From: Streptomyces sp. ITFR-16
GTDB lineage: Bacteria; Actinomycetota; Actinomycetes; Streptomycetales; Streptomycetaceae
Direction of reading: 5' to 3'
DNA: 64,000 bases
Assembly: GCF_031844705.1 (NCBI RefSeq)
Contig: NZ_CP134609.1
Span: 2,976,001-3,040,000 of the forward strand
In this document: positions 44,968 through 54,983 of the stretch, piece after piece
Numbering within the stretch: the stretch's first letter is position 1
Layout of the letters: each line of letters begins with the position of its first letter
The notes under the pieces: generated by a model
What the model was told of the DNA's origin: nothing
What the model saw: only the letters and a program-made list of their open reading frames with translations
Database searches by the model: none
Made by a program: the position numbers and the translations under genes

Positions 44968-45389
44968 GACGCCCACCCCTTGTCACCCGGCCCCGTTACC
45001 TGCAGTACGTGCGATAGGGCGGACCCTACTCATGGGTAATGCTCACGACAAGGGGTGCGACACGGTTTACCGTGCGCGGCACCGGCTCGCACACCCCTAC
45101 GGCACCCCCTTGTTCACCCCCAGGTGCGTCGGGCAAAGAATTGCCCGCGCGTTAGTGGAAACTCCACAAAGAATTACCGGGAGTCGCTGCCCGTACCGAC
45201 AGAGACCTGGACCACACCTCGTGGCTACTGTGCGGTCGTAGAACCCGGCGTACCGTGGTGGCACAAGGGATTTCGCGACTCGAGCAAGCCTCGAATCACA
45301 CTCCGTGTGGGCAAGCTCACCATTGGGGACGGGTCGTAGGACCGTGTCGGTTGTCCCTAAACTCAGCTTGTTTCAAGGAGGGAGCCATC
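44968..45389. promoter_or_regulatory. Long non-coding leader upstream of accA2
   Basis: About 420 bp carry no convincing gene. Small inverted repeats are visible: ACCC-TACTCAT-GGGT (about 45022-45036), CACAC-TCC-GTGTG (about 45299) and CTTG-TTT-CAAG immediately before the ribosome-binding site (about 45368-45378). The stretch is AT-richer than its neighbours. Promoters of accA2 and of the divergent membrane gene must lie here. Confidence 0.45.
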
Positions 45390-47144
45390 GTGCGCAAGGT
45401 GCTCATCGCCAACCGTGGCGAAATTGCTGTCCGTGTTGCTCGGGCCTGCCGGGACGCGGGAATCGGGAGCGTGGCCGTCTACGCCGACCCCGACCGCGAC
45501 GCTCTGCATGTGCGTGCGGCCGACGAGGCATTCGCCCTGGGCGGTGACACCCCGGCCGCCAGCTATCTGGACATGGCCAAGGTGCTCCAGGCTGCCAAGG
45601 ACTCCGGGGCGGACGCGATCCACCCGGGTTACGGCTTCCTCTCGGAGAACGCCGAGTTCGCCCAGGCCGTACTGGACGCCGGTCTCACCTGGATCGGCCC
45701 GCCGCCGCAGGCGATCCGGGACCTCGGTGACAAGGTCGCCGCCCGCCACATCGCCCAGCGCGCCGGCGCCCCGCTCGTGGCCGGTACGCCGGACCCGGTC
45801 GAGGGTTCCGCCGAGGTCGTCGCCTTCGCCGAGGAGCACGGGCTGCCGATCGCGATCAAGGCCGCCTTCGGTGGTGGCGGCCGCGGTCTGAAGGTCGCGC
45901 GCACGCTGGAGGAGATCCCGGAGCTGTACGACTCCGCCGTCCGCGAGGCCGTGGCCGCGTTCGGGCGCGGGGAGTGCTTCGTGGAGCGCTACCTCGACAA
46001 GCCCCGGCACGTGGAGACCCAGTGCCTGGCCGACACCCACGGCAACGTGGTCGTCGTCTCCACCCGTGACTGCTCGCTCCAGCGCCGCCACCAGAAGCTC
46101 GTGGAGGAGGCCCCGGCCCCCTTCCTGTCCGAGGCGCAGAACGCGGAGCTGTACGCGGCCTCCAAGGCGATCCTGAAGGAGGCCGGCTACGTCGGCGCCG
46201 GCACGGTCGAGTTCCTGGTGGGCCTGGACGGCACGATCTCCTTCCTGGAGGTCAACACCCGCCTCCAGGTGGAGCACCCGGTGACCGAGGAGGTCTCCGG
46301 CATCGACCTGGTCCGCGAGATGTTCCGCATCGCCGACGGCGAGGAGCTGGGGTACGACGACCCCGCCGGGCGCGGTCACTCGATCGAGTTCCGGATCAAC
46401 GGCGAGGACCCGGGCCGCGGCTTCCTGCCGGCCCCGGGCACCGTCACCCGCTTCGACCCGCCCACCGGCCCCGGCGTCCGGCTCGACGCGGGCGTCGAGT
46501 CCGGCTCGGTCATCGGCCCCGCCTGGGACTCGCTGCTGGCGAAGCTCATCGTGACCGGTGCGACGCGTGAGCAGGCGCTCCAGCGCGCGGCCCGCGCCCT
46601 GGCCGAGTTCCACGTCGAGGGCATGGCCACCGCCATCCCGTTCCACCGCGCGGTCGTGACGGACCCGGCGTTCACGGCCGACCCGTTCCGCGTCCACACC
46701 CGCTGGATCGAGACGGAGTTCGTCAACGAGATCAAGCCGTTCGCCGCTCCCGCCGAGGCGGACGCGGACGAGGAGGCCGGTCGCGAGACGGTCGTCGTCG
46801 AGGTCGGCGGCAAGCGCCTGGAGGTCTCGCTGCCCTCCTCGCTGGGCATGAGCCTGGCCCGTACGGGCCTCGCGGCCGGTGCCAAGCCGAAGCGCCGCGC
46901 GGCGAAGAAGTCCGGCTCGGCCGCCTCCGGCGACACGCTCGCCTCCCCGATGCAGGGCACGATCGTGAAGATCGCCGTGGAGGAGGGCCAGGAGGTCAAG
47001 GAGGGCGACCTGATCGTCGTCCTGGAGGCCATGAAGATGGAACAGCCGCTGAACGCCCACCGGGCGGGCACGATCAAGGGCCTGGCCGCCGAGGTCGGCA
47101 GCTCGGTCTCCTCCGGCGCGGCCATCTGCGAGATCAAGGACTGA
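45390..47144 (+). CDS. accA2: Acyl-CoA carboxylase alpha subunit (biotin carboxylase plus BCCP)
   Basis: The alpha chain carboxylates its own biotin and is shared by the acetyl- and propionyl-CoA carboxylases of Streptomyces. The 584-residue product has an N-terminal biotin carboxylase domain ([17 protein letters not shown]-grasp loop [27 protein letters not shown]) and a C-terminal biotin carrier domain with the biotin lysine in EAMKM (Lys549). A strong AAGGAGGGAG precedes the GTG. birA, pccB and pccE nearby supply the ligase and partner subunits. Confidence 0.95.
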   Translation: MRKVLIANRGEIAVRVARACRDAGIGSVAVYADPDRDALHVRAADEAFALGGDTPAASYLDMAKVLQAAKDSGADAIHPGYGFLSENAEFAQAVLDAGLTWIGPPPQAIRDLGDKVAARHIAQRAGAPLVAGTPDPVEGSAEVVAFAEEHGLPIAIKAAFGGGGRGLKVARTLEEIPELYDSAVREAVAAFGRGECFVERYLDKPRHVETQCLADTHGNVVVVSTRDCSLQRRHQKLVEEAPAPFLSEAQNAELYAASKAILKEAGYVGAGTVEFLVGLDGTISFLEVNTRLQVEHPVTEEVSGIDLVREMFRIADGEELGYDDPAGRGHSIEFRINGEDPGRGFLPAPGTVTRFDPPTGPGVRLDAGVESGSVIGPAWDSLLAKLIVTGATREQALQRAARALAEFHVEGMATAIPFHRAVVTDPAFTADPFRVHTRWIETEFVNEIKPFAAPAEADADEEAGRETVVVEVGGKRLEVSLPSSLGMSLARTGLAAGAKPKRRAAKKSGSAASGDTLASPMQGTIVKIAVEEGQEVKEGDLIVVLEAMKMEQPLNAHRAGTIKGLAAEVGSSVSSGAAICEIKD

Positions 47145-47168
47145 TCCCGCACCCGCTGTACGTACCGC

Positions 47169-47208
47169 CGGCGCCCCGGTCATGTCCTCGGACGTGACCG
47201 GGGCGCCG
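47169..47208. terminator. Terminator hairpin after accA2
   Basis: The perfect 14-bp arms CGGCGCCCCGGTCA and TGACCGGGGCGCCG enclose a 12-nt loop. Confidence 0.85.
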
Positions 47209-47267
47209 TCGCTCCGGTGGCGCGGTGGCATCCTGGGACTCCCGGGGAGAACAGGGAGGACAGCGTC

Positions 47268-47849
47268 ATGGCGACGAGCACGGCACGGACACCGGCCCGG
47301 CCCATGCGAGCCGACGCGCGCCGCAACTACGACCGGCTGCTGACCGAGGCGCGCGGCGCCTTCGCGGAGCACGGCACGGACGCGTCCCTGGAGGACGTCG
47401 CACGGCGTGCGGGGGTGGGCATCGGCACGCTGTACCGCCACTTCCCGACCCGGCACGCGCTGATGAGCGCCGTCTTCCAGGAGGCGGTGGCCTCCCTGAT
47501 CACCCGCTCCCGCGAACTGGCCGCCGCAGAGCGGCCGTGCGCCGGGCTGATGGAGTGGCTCGGCGCGATCGTCACTCATGCGGGTGAGTACCGGGGGCTC
47601 GCCCAGGCGCTCATGTCGACCTGCCGGGACGAGAATTCGGCACTGGCACCGTGCAATGTGCCGTTGCGCGAGGCGGGTTCGGTGTTGTTGGCGCGGGCGC
47701 AGGCGAGCGGGTCGGTGCGGGGGGATGTGTCGATCGACGACCTGATGCAGCTGACGAACGCGATCGCCCTGGCCGCGGAACAGTCCCCCAAGGACCCGGC
47801 CCTGGCAAACCGCCTCCTGACCCTGACCCTGCGCGGCCTGCGCCCGTAA
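47268..47849 (+). CDS. TetR-family transcriptional regulator
   Basis: The 193-residue product has a typical TetR helix-turn-helix near residues 25-65 (ASLEDVARRAGVGIGTLYRH followed by FPTRHAL) and a helical ligand-binding half (SBP/YjdC-like). ATG 47268 follows a weak GGGAGGA about 11 nt upstream. No operator was recognised and the target is unknown. Confidence 0.88.
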   Translation: MATSTARTPARPMRADARRNYDRLLTEARGAFAEHGTDASLEDVARRAGVGIGTLYRHFPTRHALMSAVFQEAVASLITRSRELAAAERPCAGLMEWLGAIVTHAGEYRGLAQALMSTCRDENSALAPCNVPLREAGSVLLARAQASGSVRGDVSIDDLMQLTNAIALAAEQSPKDPALANRLLTLTLRGLRP

Positions 47850-47927
47850 CGGCCGACGGCCACATCCGCCTCGCCCCCGAGAAGCGACGCCCACATCCAG
47901 CTCCTCCCGCGAGAACGCCCGCTCATA

Positions 47928-48100
47928 CCCAGCTCCTCCGGCGTTTGAGGAGCGAGAGGCGACACCCAGCCCCTCAGGCGTTTGAGGGACGAGAGGCGCA
48001 CACCCAGCCCCTCCGGCGATTGAGGAGCGGGGGTTCGGGGGCAGCGCCCGGGGCTCCGCCCCGGACCCCGCGCCTCAAACGCCGGCGGGGCTGGGTGTGC
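47928..48100. repeat. Cluster of dispersed Streptomyces repeats (three direct, one inverted)
   Basis: Direct copies of CCCAGCCCCTCCGGCG followed by TTTGAGGAGCG occur at 47928, 47964 and 48001, with small changes. An inverted copy (GCGCCTCAAACGCCGGCGG followed by GGCTGGGTGTG) lies at 48068-48100. Together they could form a long hairpin between the TetR and DeoR genes. This and the next entry fill the 384-bp gap, which has no gene. Confidence 0.75.
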
Positions 48101-48216
48101 CCCCGAGCCTGGATTGACTGCGGCGAGGCCGGGTTTGCCCCCGAGCCAGGATTGACTGCGGCGAAGCCGGGTTCGGGGCTTGCCCCCGAACCGGACCGGC
48201 TGCGGCCAAGCCGGGG
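48098..48216. repeat. Imperfect tandem repeat, three units of about 36-45 bp
   Basis: Each unit has the form TGCCCCCGAGCCAGGATTGA followed by CTGCGGCGAAGCCGGGTT. The units start at 48098, 48136 and 48181, and the third is the most diverged. Confidence 0.7.
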
Positions 48217-48233
48217 TGGCGCGCCCCGCAGGG

Positions 48234-49187
48234 TCAGCGGCGGCGGAGGTCTGCGACTCTCGCTCGGTCCGGGCCCGGCTCGGCCAGGACCGCCGACCCC
48301 CGCACCTGCCCATGCGTACGCCGCTGCCCCGGCAAGGGCATCTCGCGGCGCCCCGAGCGGCCCGACCCCGGTTCGGTGGACGAGGCCGGGGCAGCAGTCC
48401 CGCCCCCCGCACCCGCCACCGCGATCTGCACACCCTGGTCCGCCAGAGCCTGCAGCTCCGCCGCCGCACGGTCGTCGTGCGCGGCAGGTTCGTCCGTGAC
48501 GAGGCGCGTGATGAGATCGGTCGGCACCGTCTGGAACATGGTGTCGGAGCCCAGCTTGGTGTGGTCCGCGAGGACCACCACCTCCGCCGCGGCCTGCACC
48601 AGCGCCCGGTCCACGCTCGCGGAGAGCATGTTGGACGTGGAGAGCCCGCGCTCGGCGGTGAGACCGCTCCCGGACAGGAAGGCACGCGAGACCCGCAGCC
48701 CCTGGAGGGACTGCTCGGCTCCACTGCCCACCAGGGCGTAGTTGGAACCGCGCAGGGTGCCCCCGGTCATCACCACTTCCACCCGGTTGGCATGGGCCAA
48801 CGCCTGGGCGACCAGCAGCGAGTTGGTGACCACGGTCAGACCGGGGACCCGCGCGAGCCGGCGGGCCAGCTCCTGCGTGGTCGTACCGGCGCCGACCACA
48901 ATGGCCTCGCCCTCTTCGACGAGCCCTGCGGCCAGATCGGCGATGGCCGTTTTCTCCGCGGTGGCGAGATGGGATTTCTGCGGAAAGCCGGACTCCCGCG
49001 TAAAACCGCCCGGCAAAACCGCACCGCCGTGCCGGCGGTCGAGGAGTCCTTCTGCCTCCAGTGCCCGCACGTCCCGCCGTACGGTCACTTCGGAGGTCTG
49101 GACGACGCGGGCGAGCTCACGGAGCGATACCGCCCCGTTGGCACGCACCATTTCGAGGATCAACTGACGACGTTCTGCAGCGAACAC
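48234..49187 (-). CDS. DeoR-family transcriptional regulator
   Basis: The 317-residue product has a DeoR-type helix-turn-helix at the N-terminus (RQLILEMVRANGAVSLRELA, then TSEVTVRRDVRALEAEGLL) and a sugar-phosphate-sensing C-terminal domain (EGEAIVVGAGTTTQELARRL). The C-terminal 60 residues are low-complexity. It lies a few kb from a nucleoside phosphorylase gene and deoC, which share an identical palindrome, so it is the obvious candidate to bind those sites. Confidence 0.88.
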   Translation of the reverse strand: MFAAERRQLILEMVRANGAVSLRELARVVQTSEVTVRRDVRALEAEGLLDRRHGGAVLPGGFTRESGFPQKSHLATAEKTAIADLAAGLVEEGEAIVVGAGTTTQELARRLARVPGLTVVTNSLLVAQALAHANRVEVVMTGGTLRGSNYALVGSGAEQSLQGLRVSRAFLSGSGLTAERGLSTSNMLSASVDRALVQAAAEVVVLADHTKLGSDTMFQTVPTDLITRLVTDEPAAHDDRAAAELQALADQGVQIAVAGAGGGTAAPASSTEPGSGRSGRREMPLPGQRRTHGQVRGSAVLAEPGPDRARVADLRRR

Positions 49188-49259
49188 GAAACTGACAGTA
49201 ACGTGACCGCCCGAGAGTTTTCAGCAGTTTGCGCCGAATAGCAGAAGTTGTACATACAA

Positions 49260-49287
49260 GGGGCCGCCAAGTGGTATAGGCGGCCCC
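49260..49287. terminator. Terminator hairpin
   Basis: The arms GGGGCCGCC and GGCGGCCCC enclose a 10-nt loop, 100 bp beyond the stop of the LpdA-like gene and upstream of the DeoR gene. Between the hairpin and that stop are short direct repeats of GAGTTGCCGG. Confidence 0.75.
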
Positions 49288-49385
49288 GTTGTTGTCCCGT
49301 CCTGATCGAACGGCGGTCGCGGGACCGCCGGAGTTGCCGGGAGTTGCCGGGGAATGCCGGGTTGGAACCCCGCCCTGGAGGGGGC

Positions 49386-50825
49386 CTAGGCCTCGCCCGC
49401 GCGCTTACGGGTGTGCAACTGACGGGCCACTTCCGCGATCGAACCCGACAGGGACGGATACACAGTGAAGGCGTTTGCGATCTGCTCGACCGTCAGATTG
49501 TTGTCGACCGCGATCGAGATGGGGTGGATCAGCTCGCTCGCCCGGGGCGCGACGACACAGCCGCCGACCACGATGCCGGTGCCGGGCCGGCAGAAGATCT
49601 TGACGAAGCCGTCCCGGATGCCCTGCATCTTGGCGCGCGGGTTGCGCAGCAGCGGCAGCTTGACGACCCGGGCGTCGATCTTGCCGCCGTCCACGTCGGC
49701 CTGGCTGTAGCCGACCGTGGCGATCTCCGGGTCGGTGAAGACGTTCGATGAGACCGTCTTGAGGTCCAGCGGGGCCACCGCGTCGCCGAGGAAGTGGTAC
49801 ATCGCGATCCGGCCCTGCATCGCGGCGACGGAGGCGAGCGCGAAGATCCCGGTGACGTCACCGGCCGCGTAGACGCCCGGCGCGCTGGTGCGGGAGACCT
49901 TGTCGGTCCAGATGTGGCCGGAGTCCTTGAGGCGGACACCGGCCTCCTCCAGGCCCATCCCGGCGCTGTTGGGGATCGCGCCGACCGCCATCAGGCAGTG
50001 CGAGCCGGTGATGACGCGGCCGTCGGCCAGCGTCACCTCGACCCGGTCGCCGACCCGCTTGGCGGACTGGGCGCGGGAGCGGGCCATCACGTTCATGCCG
50101 CGCCGCCGGAAGACGTCCTCCAGCACGGCGGCCGCGTCCGGGTCCTCGCCCGGCAGCACCCGGTCGCGCGAGGAGACGAGGGTGACGCGCGAGCCGAGCG
50201 CCTGGTAGGCGCCGGCGAACTCCGCGCCCGTCACACCCGAGCCGACCACGATGAGCTCCTCGGGGAGCTCGTCGAGGTCGTAGACCTGGGTCCAGTTCAG
50301 GATGCGCTTGCCGTCGGGCAGCGCGTCCGGGATCTCCCGGGGGTGGCCGCCGGTCGCGATCAGTACGGCGTCAGCGGTGAGCGTCTCCTCCGTACCGTCG
50401 GCCGCCGTGACGACGACCTGGCGCGAGCCGTCGGCGGCCTGGAGGCCCTCCAGCCGGCCGCGTCCGCGCATCACGCGTGCGCCCGCACGGGTGACGGAGG
50501 CGGTGATGTCGTGGGACTGGGCGAGCGCCAGGCGCTTCACCCGCCGGTTGACCTTGCCGAGGTCGACGCCGACCACCCGCGCCGCCTGCTCTATGTGCGG
50601 GGTGTCGTCCGCGACGATGATGCCGAGCTCCTCGTACGAGGAGTCGAAGGTGGTCATCACCTCTGCCGTCGCGATCAGGGTCTTCGAGGGCACGCAGTCG
50701 GTGAGCACGGACGCGCCGCCGAGGCCGTCACAGTCGACGACGGTCACCTCCGCGCCGAGCTGGGCGCCCACCAATGCCGCCTCGTACCCGCCGGGTCCGC
50801 CGCCGATGATCACGATCCGGGTCAC
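49386..50825 (-). CDS. lpdA: NAD(P)H-quinone dehydrogenase / dihydrolipoamide dehydrogenase-like flavoprotein
   Basis: The 479-residue product has the FAD-binding GGGPGGYEAAL, NAD-binding GSGVTGAEFAGA, the second FAD motif GVYAAGDVTG and a dimerisation domain (NVFTDPEIATVGYSQ). The usual redox pair C-x4-C is reduced to a single Cys (GLGGASVLTDCVPSK), as in M. tuberculosis LpdA. This points to quinone reductase activity rather than lipoamide dehydrogenase. The GTG start VTRIVIIGGG was chosen; the frame runs 105 bp upstream. Confidence 0.88.
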   Translation of the reverse strand: MTRIVIIGGGPGGYEAALVGAQLGAEVTVVDCDGLGGASVLTDCVPSKTLIATAEVMTTFDSSYEELGIIVADDTPHIEQAARVVGVDLGKVNRRVKRLALAQSHDITASVTRAGARVMRGRGRLEGLQAADGSRQVVVTAADGTEETLTADAVLIATGGHPREIPDALPDGKRILNWTQVYDLDELPEELIVVGSGVTGAEFAGAYQALGSRVTLVSSRDRVLPGEDPDAAAVLEDVFRRRGMNVMARSRAQSAKRVGDRVEVTLADGRVITGSHCLMAVGAIPNSAGMGLEEAGVRLKDSGHIWTDKVSRTSAPGVYAAGDVTGIFALASVAAMQGRIAMYHFLGDAVAPLDLKTVSSNVFTDPEIATVGYSQADVDGGKIDARVVKLPLLRNPRAKMQGIRDGFVKIFCRPGTGIVVGGCVVAPRASELIHPISIAVDNNLTVEQIANAFTVYPSLSGSIAEVARQLHTRKRAGEA

Positions 50826-51075
50826 GAAAAGTCCGCCTCGCGTTTCTCGTCCCGCGGCCGTCTGCTGCCCCGGCCGGGGGTCCGGGGGGACGCCCCGGGG
50901 GAATGCAGTACGTACTTCATTGTCCCGCACGCGCCAAGCTGCTTCCCGCCGGGGCCCTCCATACGTGCGCCGGGGCGCCCGAGGCGCGGCCGGCGGGCCT
51001 CGAACGCGCCCCCTTCACGGGGCCTTCCTCACAGGAATCGCCGCTCCCGGGGCCACCTCCCGTACCCTCGACCCC

Positions 51076-51513
51076 ATGTCGCTCTACGCCGCGTACGCCG
51101 GCAACCTCGACGCGAGGCTGATGACGCGCCGCGCACCGCACTCCCCGCTGCGCGGCACGGGCTGGCTGAACGGCTGGCGGCTGACCTTCGGCGGGGAGCA
51201 GATGGGCTGGGAGGGCGCGCTGGCCACCGTGGTCGAGGCGCCGCGCTCCCAGGTCTTCGTGGCCCTGTACGACCTGGCCCCCATGGACGAGGACTCCATG
51301 GACCGCTGGGAGGGCGTCGGCCTGGACATCTACCGGCGCATGCGGGTCCGGGTGCACACCCTGGACGGCGAGGAGCCGGCCTGGATGTATGTGCTGAACG
51401 GGTACGAGGGCGGGCTGCCCTCCGCCCGCTACCTCGGCGAGATCGCGGACGCGGCCGACTCCGCGGGCGCGCCGCACGACTATGTGATGGAACTCCGCAA
51501 GCGCCCCTGCTGA
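51076..51513 (+). CDS. Gamma-glutamylcyclotransferase-fold protein
   Basis: The 145-residue product starts MSLYAAYAGNLDARLM, the Y-x-x-Y-G-S/N-L-like phosphate/substrate loop of the AIG2/GGCT fold. It also has GVGLDIYRRMRVRVHTLDGE and a conserved Glu-containing stretch (MDRWEGVGLD). The enzymes release 5-oxoproline from gamma-glutamyl amines. The exact substrate is unknown. Confidence 0.78.
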   Translation: MSLYAAYAGNLDARLMTRRAPHSPLRGTGWLNGWRLTFGGEQMGWEGALATVVEAPRSQVFVALYDLAPMDEDSMDRWEGVGLDIYRRMRVRVHTLDGEEPAWMYVLNGYEGGLPSARYLGEIADAADSAGAPHDYVMELRKRPC

Positions 51514-51611
51514 GCGTCCGGGAACGGCGCTGATCTGCCGTTTCGCGCCCGCGCCCGGCGGCCGTTGTGGGAACACACGAACGGACGCACGGAGACTCTG
51601 TACGGGAGCAT

Positions 51612-51623
51612 CTACGCGCGTAG
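51612..51623. promoter_or_regulatory. deo operator-like palindrome upstream of the purine nucleoside phosphorylase
   Basis: The perfect palindrome CTACGCGCGTAG lies 26 bp before the GTG start. The same 12 bp, in the same context (GGGAGCAT then T/AT, read in the opposite orientation), occur in front of deoC at 54984. The likely binder is the DeoR-family protein at 48234-49187. Confidence 0.75.
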
Positions 51624-51648
51624 GGAATCAGCGGTTACGCTCATCCGC

Positions 51649-52473
51649 GTGAACGCATCAGTTATTCCGGACCACATCCAGGGCGACCCGCACGCCGCCG
51701 CCGCCGACGCCGCCGCCCGCCTGCGCGAGCTGACCGGTGCCGAGACCCACGACGTCGCCCTCGTGATGGGCTCCGGCTGGGCGCCCGCCGGCGATGCGCT
51801 CGGCACTCCGGAGGCCGAGTTCCCGGTGACCGACCTGCCGGGCTTCCCCGCCCCCGCCGTCGAGGGCCACGGCGGCACGATCCGCTCGTACCGCATCGGC
51901 GAGAAGCGCGCCCTGGTCTTCCTGGGCCGTACGCACTTCTACGAGGGCCGCGGCGTGGCCGCCGTGGCGCACGGGGTGCGTACCGCCGCCGCCGCGGGCT
52001 GCAAGACCGTCATCCTGACGAACGGCTGCGGCGGTCTGCGCGAGGGCATGCGCCCCGGTCAGCCGGTCCTGATCAGCGACCACATCAACCTCACGGCGGC
52101 GTCGCCGATCATCGGCGCCAACTTCGTCGACCTCACCGACCTGTACTCGCCGCGGCTGCGCGCACTGTGCAAGGAGATCGACGAGACCCTCGAAGAGGGG
52201 GTGTACGTGCAGTTCCCCGGCCCGCACTACGAGACGCCGGCCGAGATCAACATGGTCCGTGTGATGGGCGGCGACCTGGTCGGCATGTCCACCGTGCTGG
52301 AGGCGATCGCGGCGCGCGAGGCGGGCGCCGAGGTGCTGGGCCTGTCCCTGGTGACGAACCTGGCGGCGGGGCTGAGCGGGGAGCCGCTGAACCACGAAGA
52401 GGTGTTGCAGGCGGGGCGGGACTCGGCGACGCGGATGGGCGCGCTGCTGGCCCGCGTCCTGGAACGCATCTGA
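51649..52473 (+). CDS. Purine nucleoside phosphorylase (trimeric type)
   Basis: The enzyme splits purine (deoxy)nucleosides with phosphate. The 274-residue product has [24 protein letters not shown], the substrate loop [12 protein letters not shown] and [14 protein letters not shown] of the trimeric PNP/MTAP family. The GTG start lies 26 bp after a deo-type palindrome. The neighbouring phosphohexomutase-family gene and deoC complete a route from nucleosides to glycolysis. Confidence 0.92.
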   Translation: MNASVIPDHIQGDPHAAAADAAARLRELTGAETHDVALVMGSGWAPAGDALGTPEAEFPVTDLPGFPAPAVEGHGGTIRSYRIGEKRALVFLGRTHFYEGRGVAAVAHGVRTAAAAGCKTVILTNGCGGLREGMRPGQPVLISDHINLTAASPIIGANFVDLTDLYSPRLRALCKEIDETLEEGVYVQFPGPHYETPAEINMVRVMGGDLVGMSTVLEAIAAREAGAEVLGLSLVTNLAAGLSGEPLNHEEVLQAGRDSATRMGALLARVLERI

Positions 52474-52545
52474 CGGCCCCTCCCCCGGGGCTCCGCCCCG
52501 GGGCCTGCCCCGTACCACCACCACACCCCCGGAAAGGCGGACACC

Positions 52546-54189
52546 GTGACGACGCAGGAGCTCATCGGCCGGGCCAGGACCTGGCTCGCGGAGGATCCGG
52601 ACCCCGAGACCCGTGAAGAGCTGGCCAAGCTCATCGAGTCCGAGGACCTCGACGAGCTCGCCGCCCGCTTCGCCGGCACGCTCCAGTTCGGCACCGCCGG
52701 ACTCCGCGGCGAGATCGGCGCGGGACCGATGCGCATGAACCGCGCCGTCGTCATCCGCGCCGCCGCCGGGCTCGCCGCGTACCTCAAGGACCAGGGCCGG
52801 GCGGGCGGCCTCGTCGTCATCGGGTACGACGCCCGCTACAAGTCCACCGACTTCGCCCGGGACACGGCGGCCGTGATGACCGGCGCCGGCCTCCGGGCGG
52901 CGGTACTCCCCCGCCCGCTCCCCACGCCCGTACTCGCCTACGCCATACGGCATCTGGGAGCCGTCGCCGGCGTCGAGGTCACCGCCAGCCACAACCCGCC
53001 GCGCGACAACGGCTACAAGGTCTACCTCGGCGACGGCTCGCAGATCGTGCCGCCGGCGGACGGCGAGATCGCCGCCGCCATCGACGCGGTCGGCCCGCTG
53101 GAGAGCGTGCCCCGTCCCGAGGACGGCTGGGAGACCCTCGGCGACGAGGTGCTGGACGCCTATCTGGCGCGTACGGACGCCGTGCTGGACGCGGACTCGC
53201 CGCGTACCGCCCGCGTCGCGTACACGGCGATGCACGGCGTCGGCACGTCCGTGCTGACCGCCGCCTTCGAGCGGGCGGGCTTCCCCGCCCCGGTCCTGGT
53301 CGCCGAGCAGGCCGAGCCGGACCCCGCGTTCCCCACCGTGGCCTTCCCCAATCCGGAGGAGCCCGGCGCGATGGATCTCGCGTTCGCCACCGCGCGCCGT
53401 ACGGACCCCGACATCGTCATCGCCAACGACCCGGACGCCGACCGCTGTGCCGTCGCCGTCCCGGACCCGGCGGCCGACGGCGGCTGGCGGATGCTGCGCG
53501 GGGACGAGGTCGGCGCGCTGCTCGCCGCCCACCTCGTGCGCCGGGGCGCCACCGGCGTGTTCGCCGAGTCGATCGTCTCGTCCTCGCTCCTGGGCCGGAT
53601 CGCCGAGAAGGCGGGCCTCGGCCACGAGGAGACGCTGACCGGCTTCAAGTGGATCGCCCGTGTCGAGGGACTGCGCTACGGCTACGAGGAGGCGCTCGGC
53701 TACTGCGTGGACCCGGACGGCGTCCGCGACAAGGACGGCATCACGGCGGCCCTGCTGGTCGCCGAGCTCGCCTCCGTGCTCAAGGAGCAGGGCCGCACCC
53801 TCCTGGACCTGCTGGACGACCTCGCCCTGGCCCACGGCCTGCACGCCACCGACCAGCTGTCGGTGCGGGTCGAGGATCTGTCCGTCATCGCGGACGCCAT
53901 GCGCCGCCTGCGTGAGCGGCCCCCGGCCGAGCTGGCCGGGCTGGCCGTCACCTCGGCCGAGGACCTGTCGCGCGGCAGCGCGCTGCTGCCGCCCACCGAC
54001 GGACTGCGCTACCGGCTGGACGGCGCCCGGGTGATCGTCCGCCCGAGCGGCACCGAGCCGAAGCTCAAGTGCTATCTGGAGGTCGTGGTGCCGGTCGCCT
54101 CGGCGGACGGGCTGCCCGCGGCGCGTGCGAGGGGCGCGGAGCTCCTGGCCGGCATCAAGCGCGACCTCGCGGCCGCGGCAGGCATCTGA
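52546..54189 (+). CDS. Phosphohexomutase-family enzyme (phosphomanno-/phosphopento-mutase)
   Basis: The 547-residue product has the active-site serine loop VTASHNPPRDNGYKVY, the Mg-binding DPDADRCAV and the phosphate-binding RPSGTEPKLK. LQFGTAGLRGEIGAGPMRMN at the start is the typical PgcA/DeoB-replacing layout. Placed between a nucleoside phosphorylase and deoC, it probably interconverts (deoxy)ribose 1- and 5-phosphates, possibly along with hexose phosphates. The specificity is an inference. Confidence 0.88.
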   Translation: MTTQELIGRARTWLAEDPDPETREELAKLIESEDLDELAARFAGTLQFGTAGLRGEIGAGPMRMNRAVVIRAAAGLAAYLKDQGRAGGLVVIGYDARYKSTDFARDTAAVMTGAGLRAAVLPRPLPTPVLAYAIRHLGAVAGVEVTASHNPPRDNGYKVYLGDGSQIVPPADGEIAAAIDAVGPLESVPRPEDGWETLGDEVLDAYLARTDAVLDADSPRTARVAYTAMHGVGTSVLTAAFERAGFPAPVLVAEQAEPDPAFPTVAFPNPEEPGAMDLAFATARRTDPDIVIANDPDADRCAVAVPDPAADGGWRMLRGDEVGALLAAHLVRRGATGVFAESIVSSSLLGRIAEKAGLGHEETLTGFKWIARVEGLRYGYEEALGYCVDPDGVRDKDGITAALLVAELASVLKEQGRTLLDLLDDLALAHGLHATDQLSVRVEDLSVIADAMRRLRERPPAELAGLAVTSAEDLSRGSALLPPTDGLRYRLDGARVIVRPSGTEPKLKCYLEVVVPVASADGLPAARARGAELLAGIKRDLAAAAGI

Positions 54190-54252
54190 CGGCCGCCGGA
54201 CACCGGTGAACGGGGCGGGCGGGCGGCAGGAGGCCCGTCCGTCCCGGCGTCC

Positions 54253-54891
54253 TCAGCCCAGCGCGCCCAGGACGATCAGCAGCACCGCGCCCACCACGGC
54301 CGGCGCGATGACCTCGTACGCCCAGCGCACCGACGTCACGGGATCGCCCTCGACCGGCTTGTCGCCCGCGCGCTCGGACAGCTCCCGCAGGTCCACCACG
54401 GCCTGGTCGGCAGCGGCCACCCGCGCCTTGGTGTCGCGGACGTCGGCGGTCACGGACGTCCTGCGGTAGGGGTCGTCCATCGACTGCCGGGACTGCTGGC
54501 GCGCGACCTTCTTGCGCTGGCGCAGCGACACCGGGACGGCCCAGAGCTGGTACTTCGTCCCGTCCTGGGTGAACAGCTCGCTGGAGTACCCGGCGCGCAC
54601 GTCGGCGACCTCGGTCCACGGCAGCGTGATCGTCCGGAACGGGTTGCGGATCCTGATGCGCCGCTCGCCCGCGAACACCACGGGGCGCAGGGTGAAGGCG
54701 ACCACCAGCGGGATCACGGTCAGCAGCCCGGCCAGCGCGAGCCACGGCACCCGGCCCTCGCCCCGGAAGGCGGCGTCCCCGCCGATCCAGCAGATGAGCA
54801 GGAGCAGCAGGGCGCCCCCGACCAGCCCGGCGGGCGACCGGAAGGTCCGGTCGGCGTAGGTGGGCTCGGAGGGGGGCGTGGGGCTCGTCAT
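54253..54891 (-). CDS. PH-domain membrane protein
   Basis: The 212-residue product has two membrane helices near the N-terminus (GLVGGALLLLLICWIGGDAA; LALAGLLTVIPLVVAFTL), a bacterial PH-like domain (FAGERRIRIRNPFRTITLPW) and a C-terminal helix (VIAPAVVGAVLLIVLGAL). The role is unknown. ATG 54891 was chosen. Confidence 0.82.
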   Translation of the reverse strand: MTSPTPPSEPTYADRTFRSPAGLVGGALLLLLICWIGGDAAFRGEGRVPWLALAGLLTVIPLVVAFTLRPVVFAGERRIRIRNPFRTITLPWTEVADVRAGYSSELFTQDGTKYQLWAVPVSLRQRKKVARQQSRQSMDDPYRRTSVTADVRDTKARVAAADQAVVDLRELSERAGDKPVEGDPVTSVRWAYEVIAPAVVGAVLLIVLGALG

Positions 54892-54983
54892 GAGCCCGAT
54901 TCTGCCTGACGTGTGCCGGGGAGGGGCGGCGGGCCTCCCGGCGTCGCGCGATGTGCGGCTGACCTGGGCCCCTGTACAGGCCG

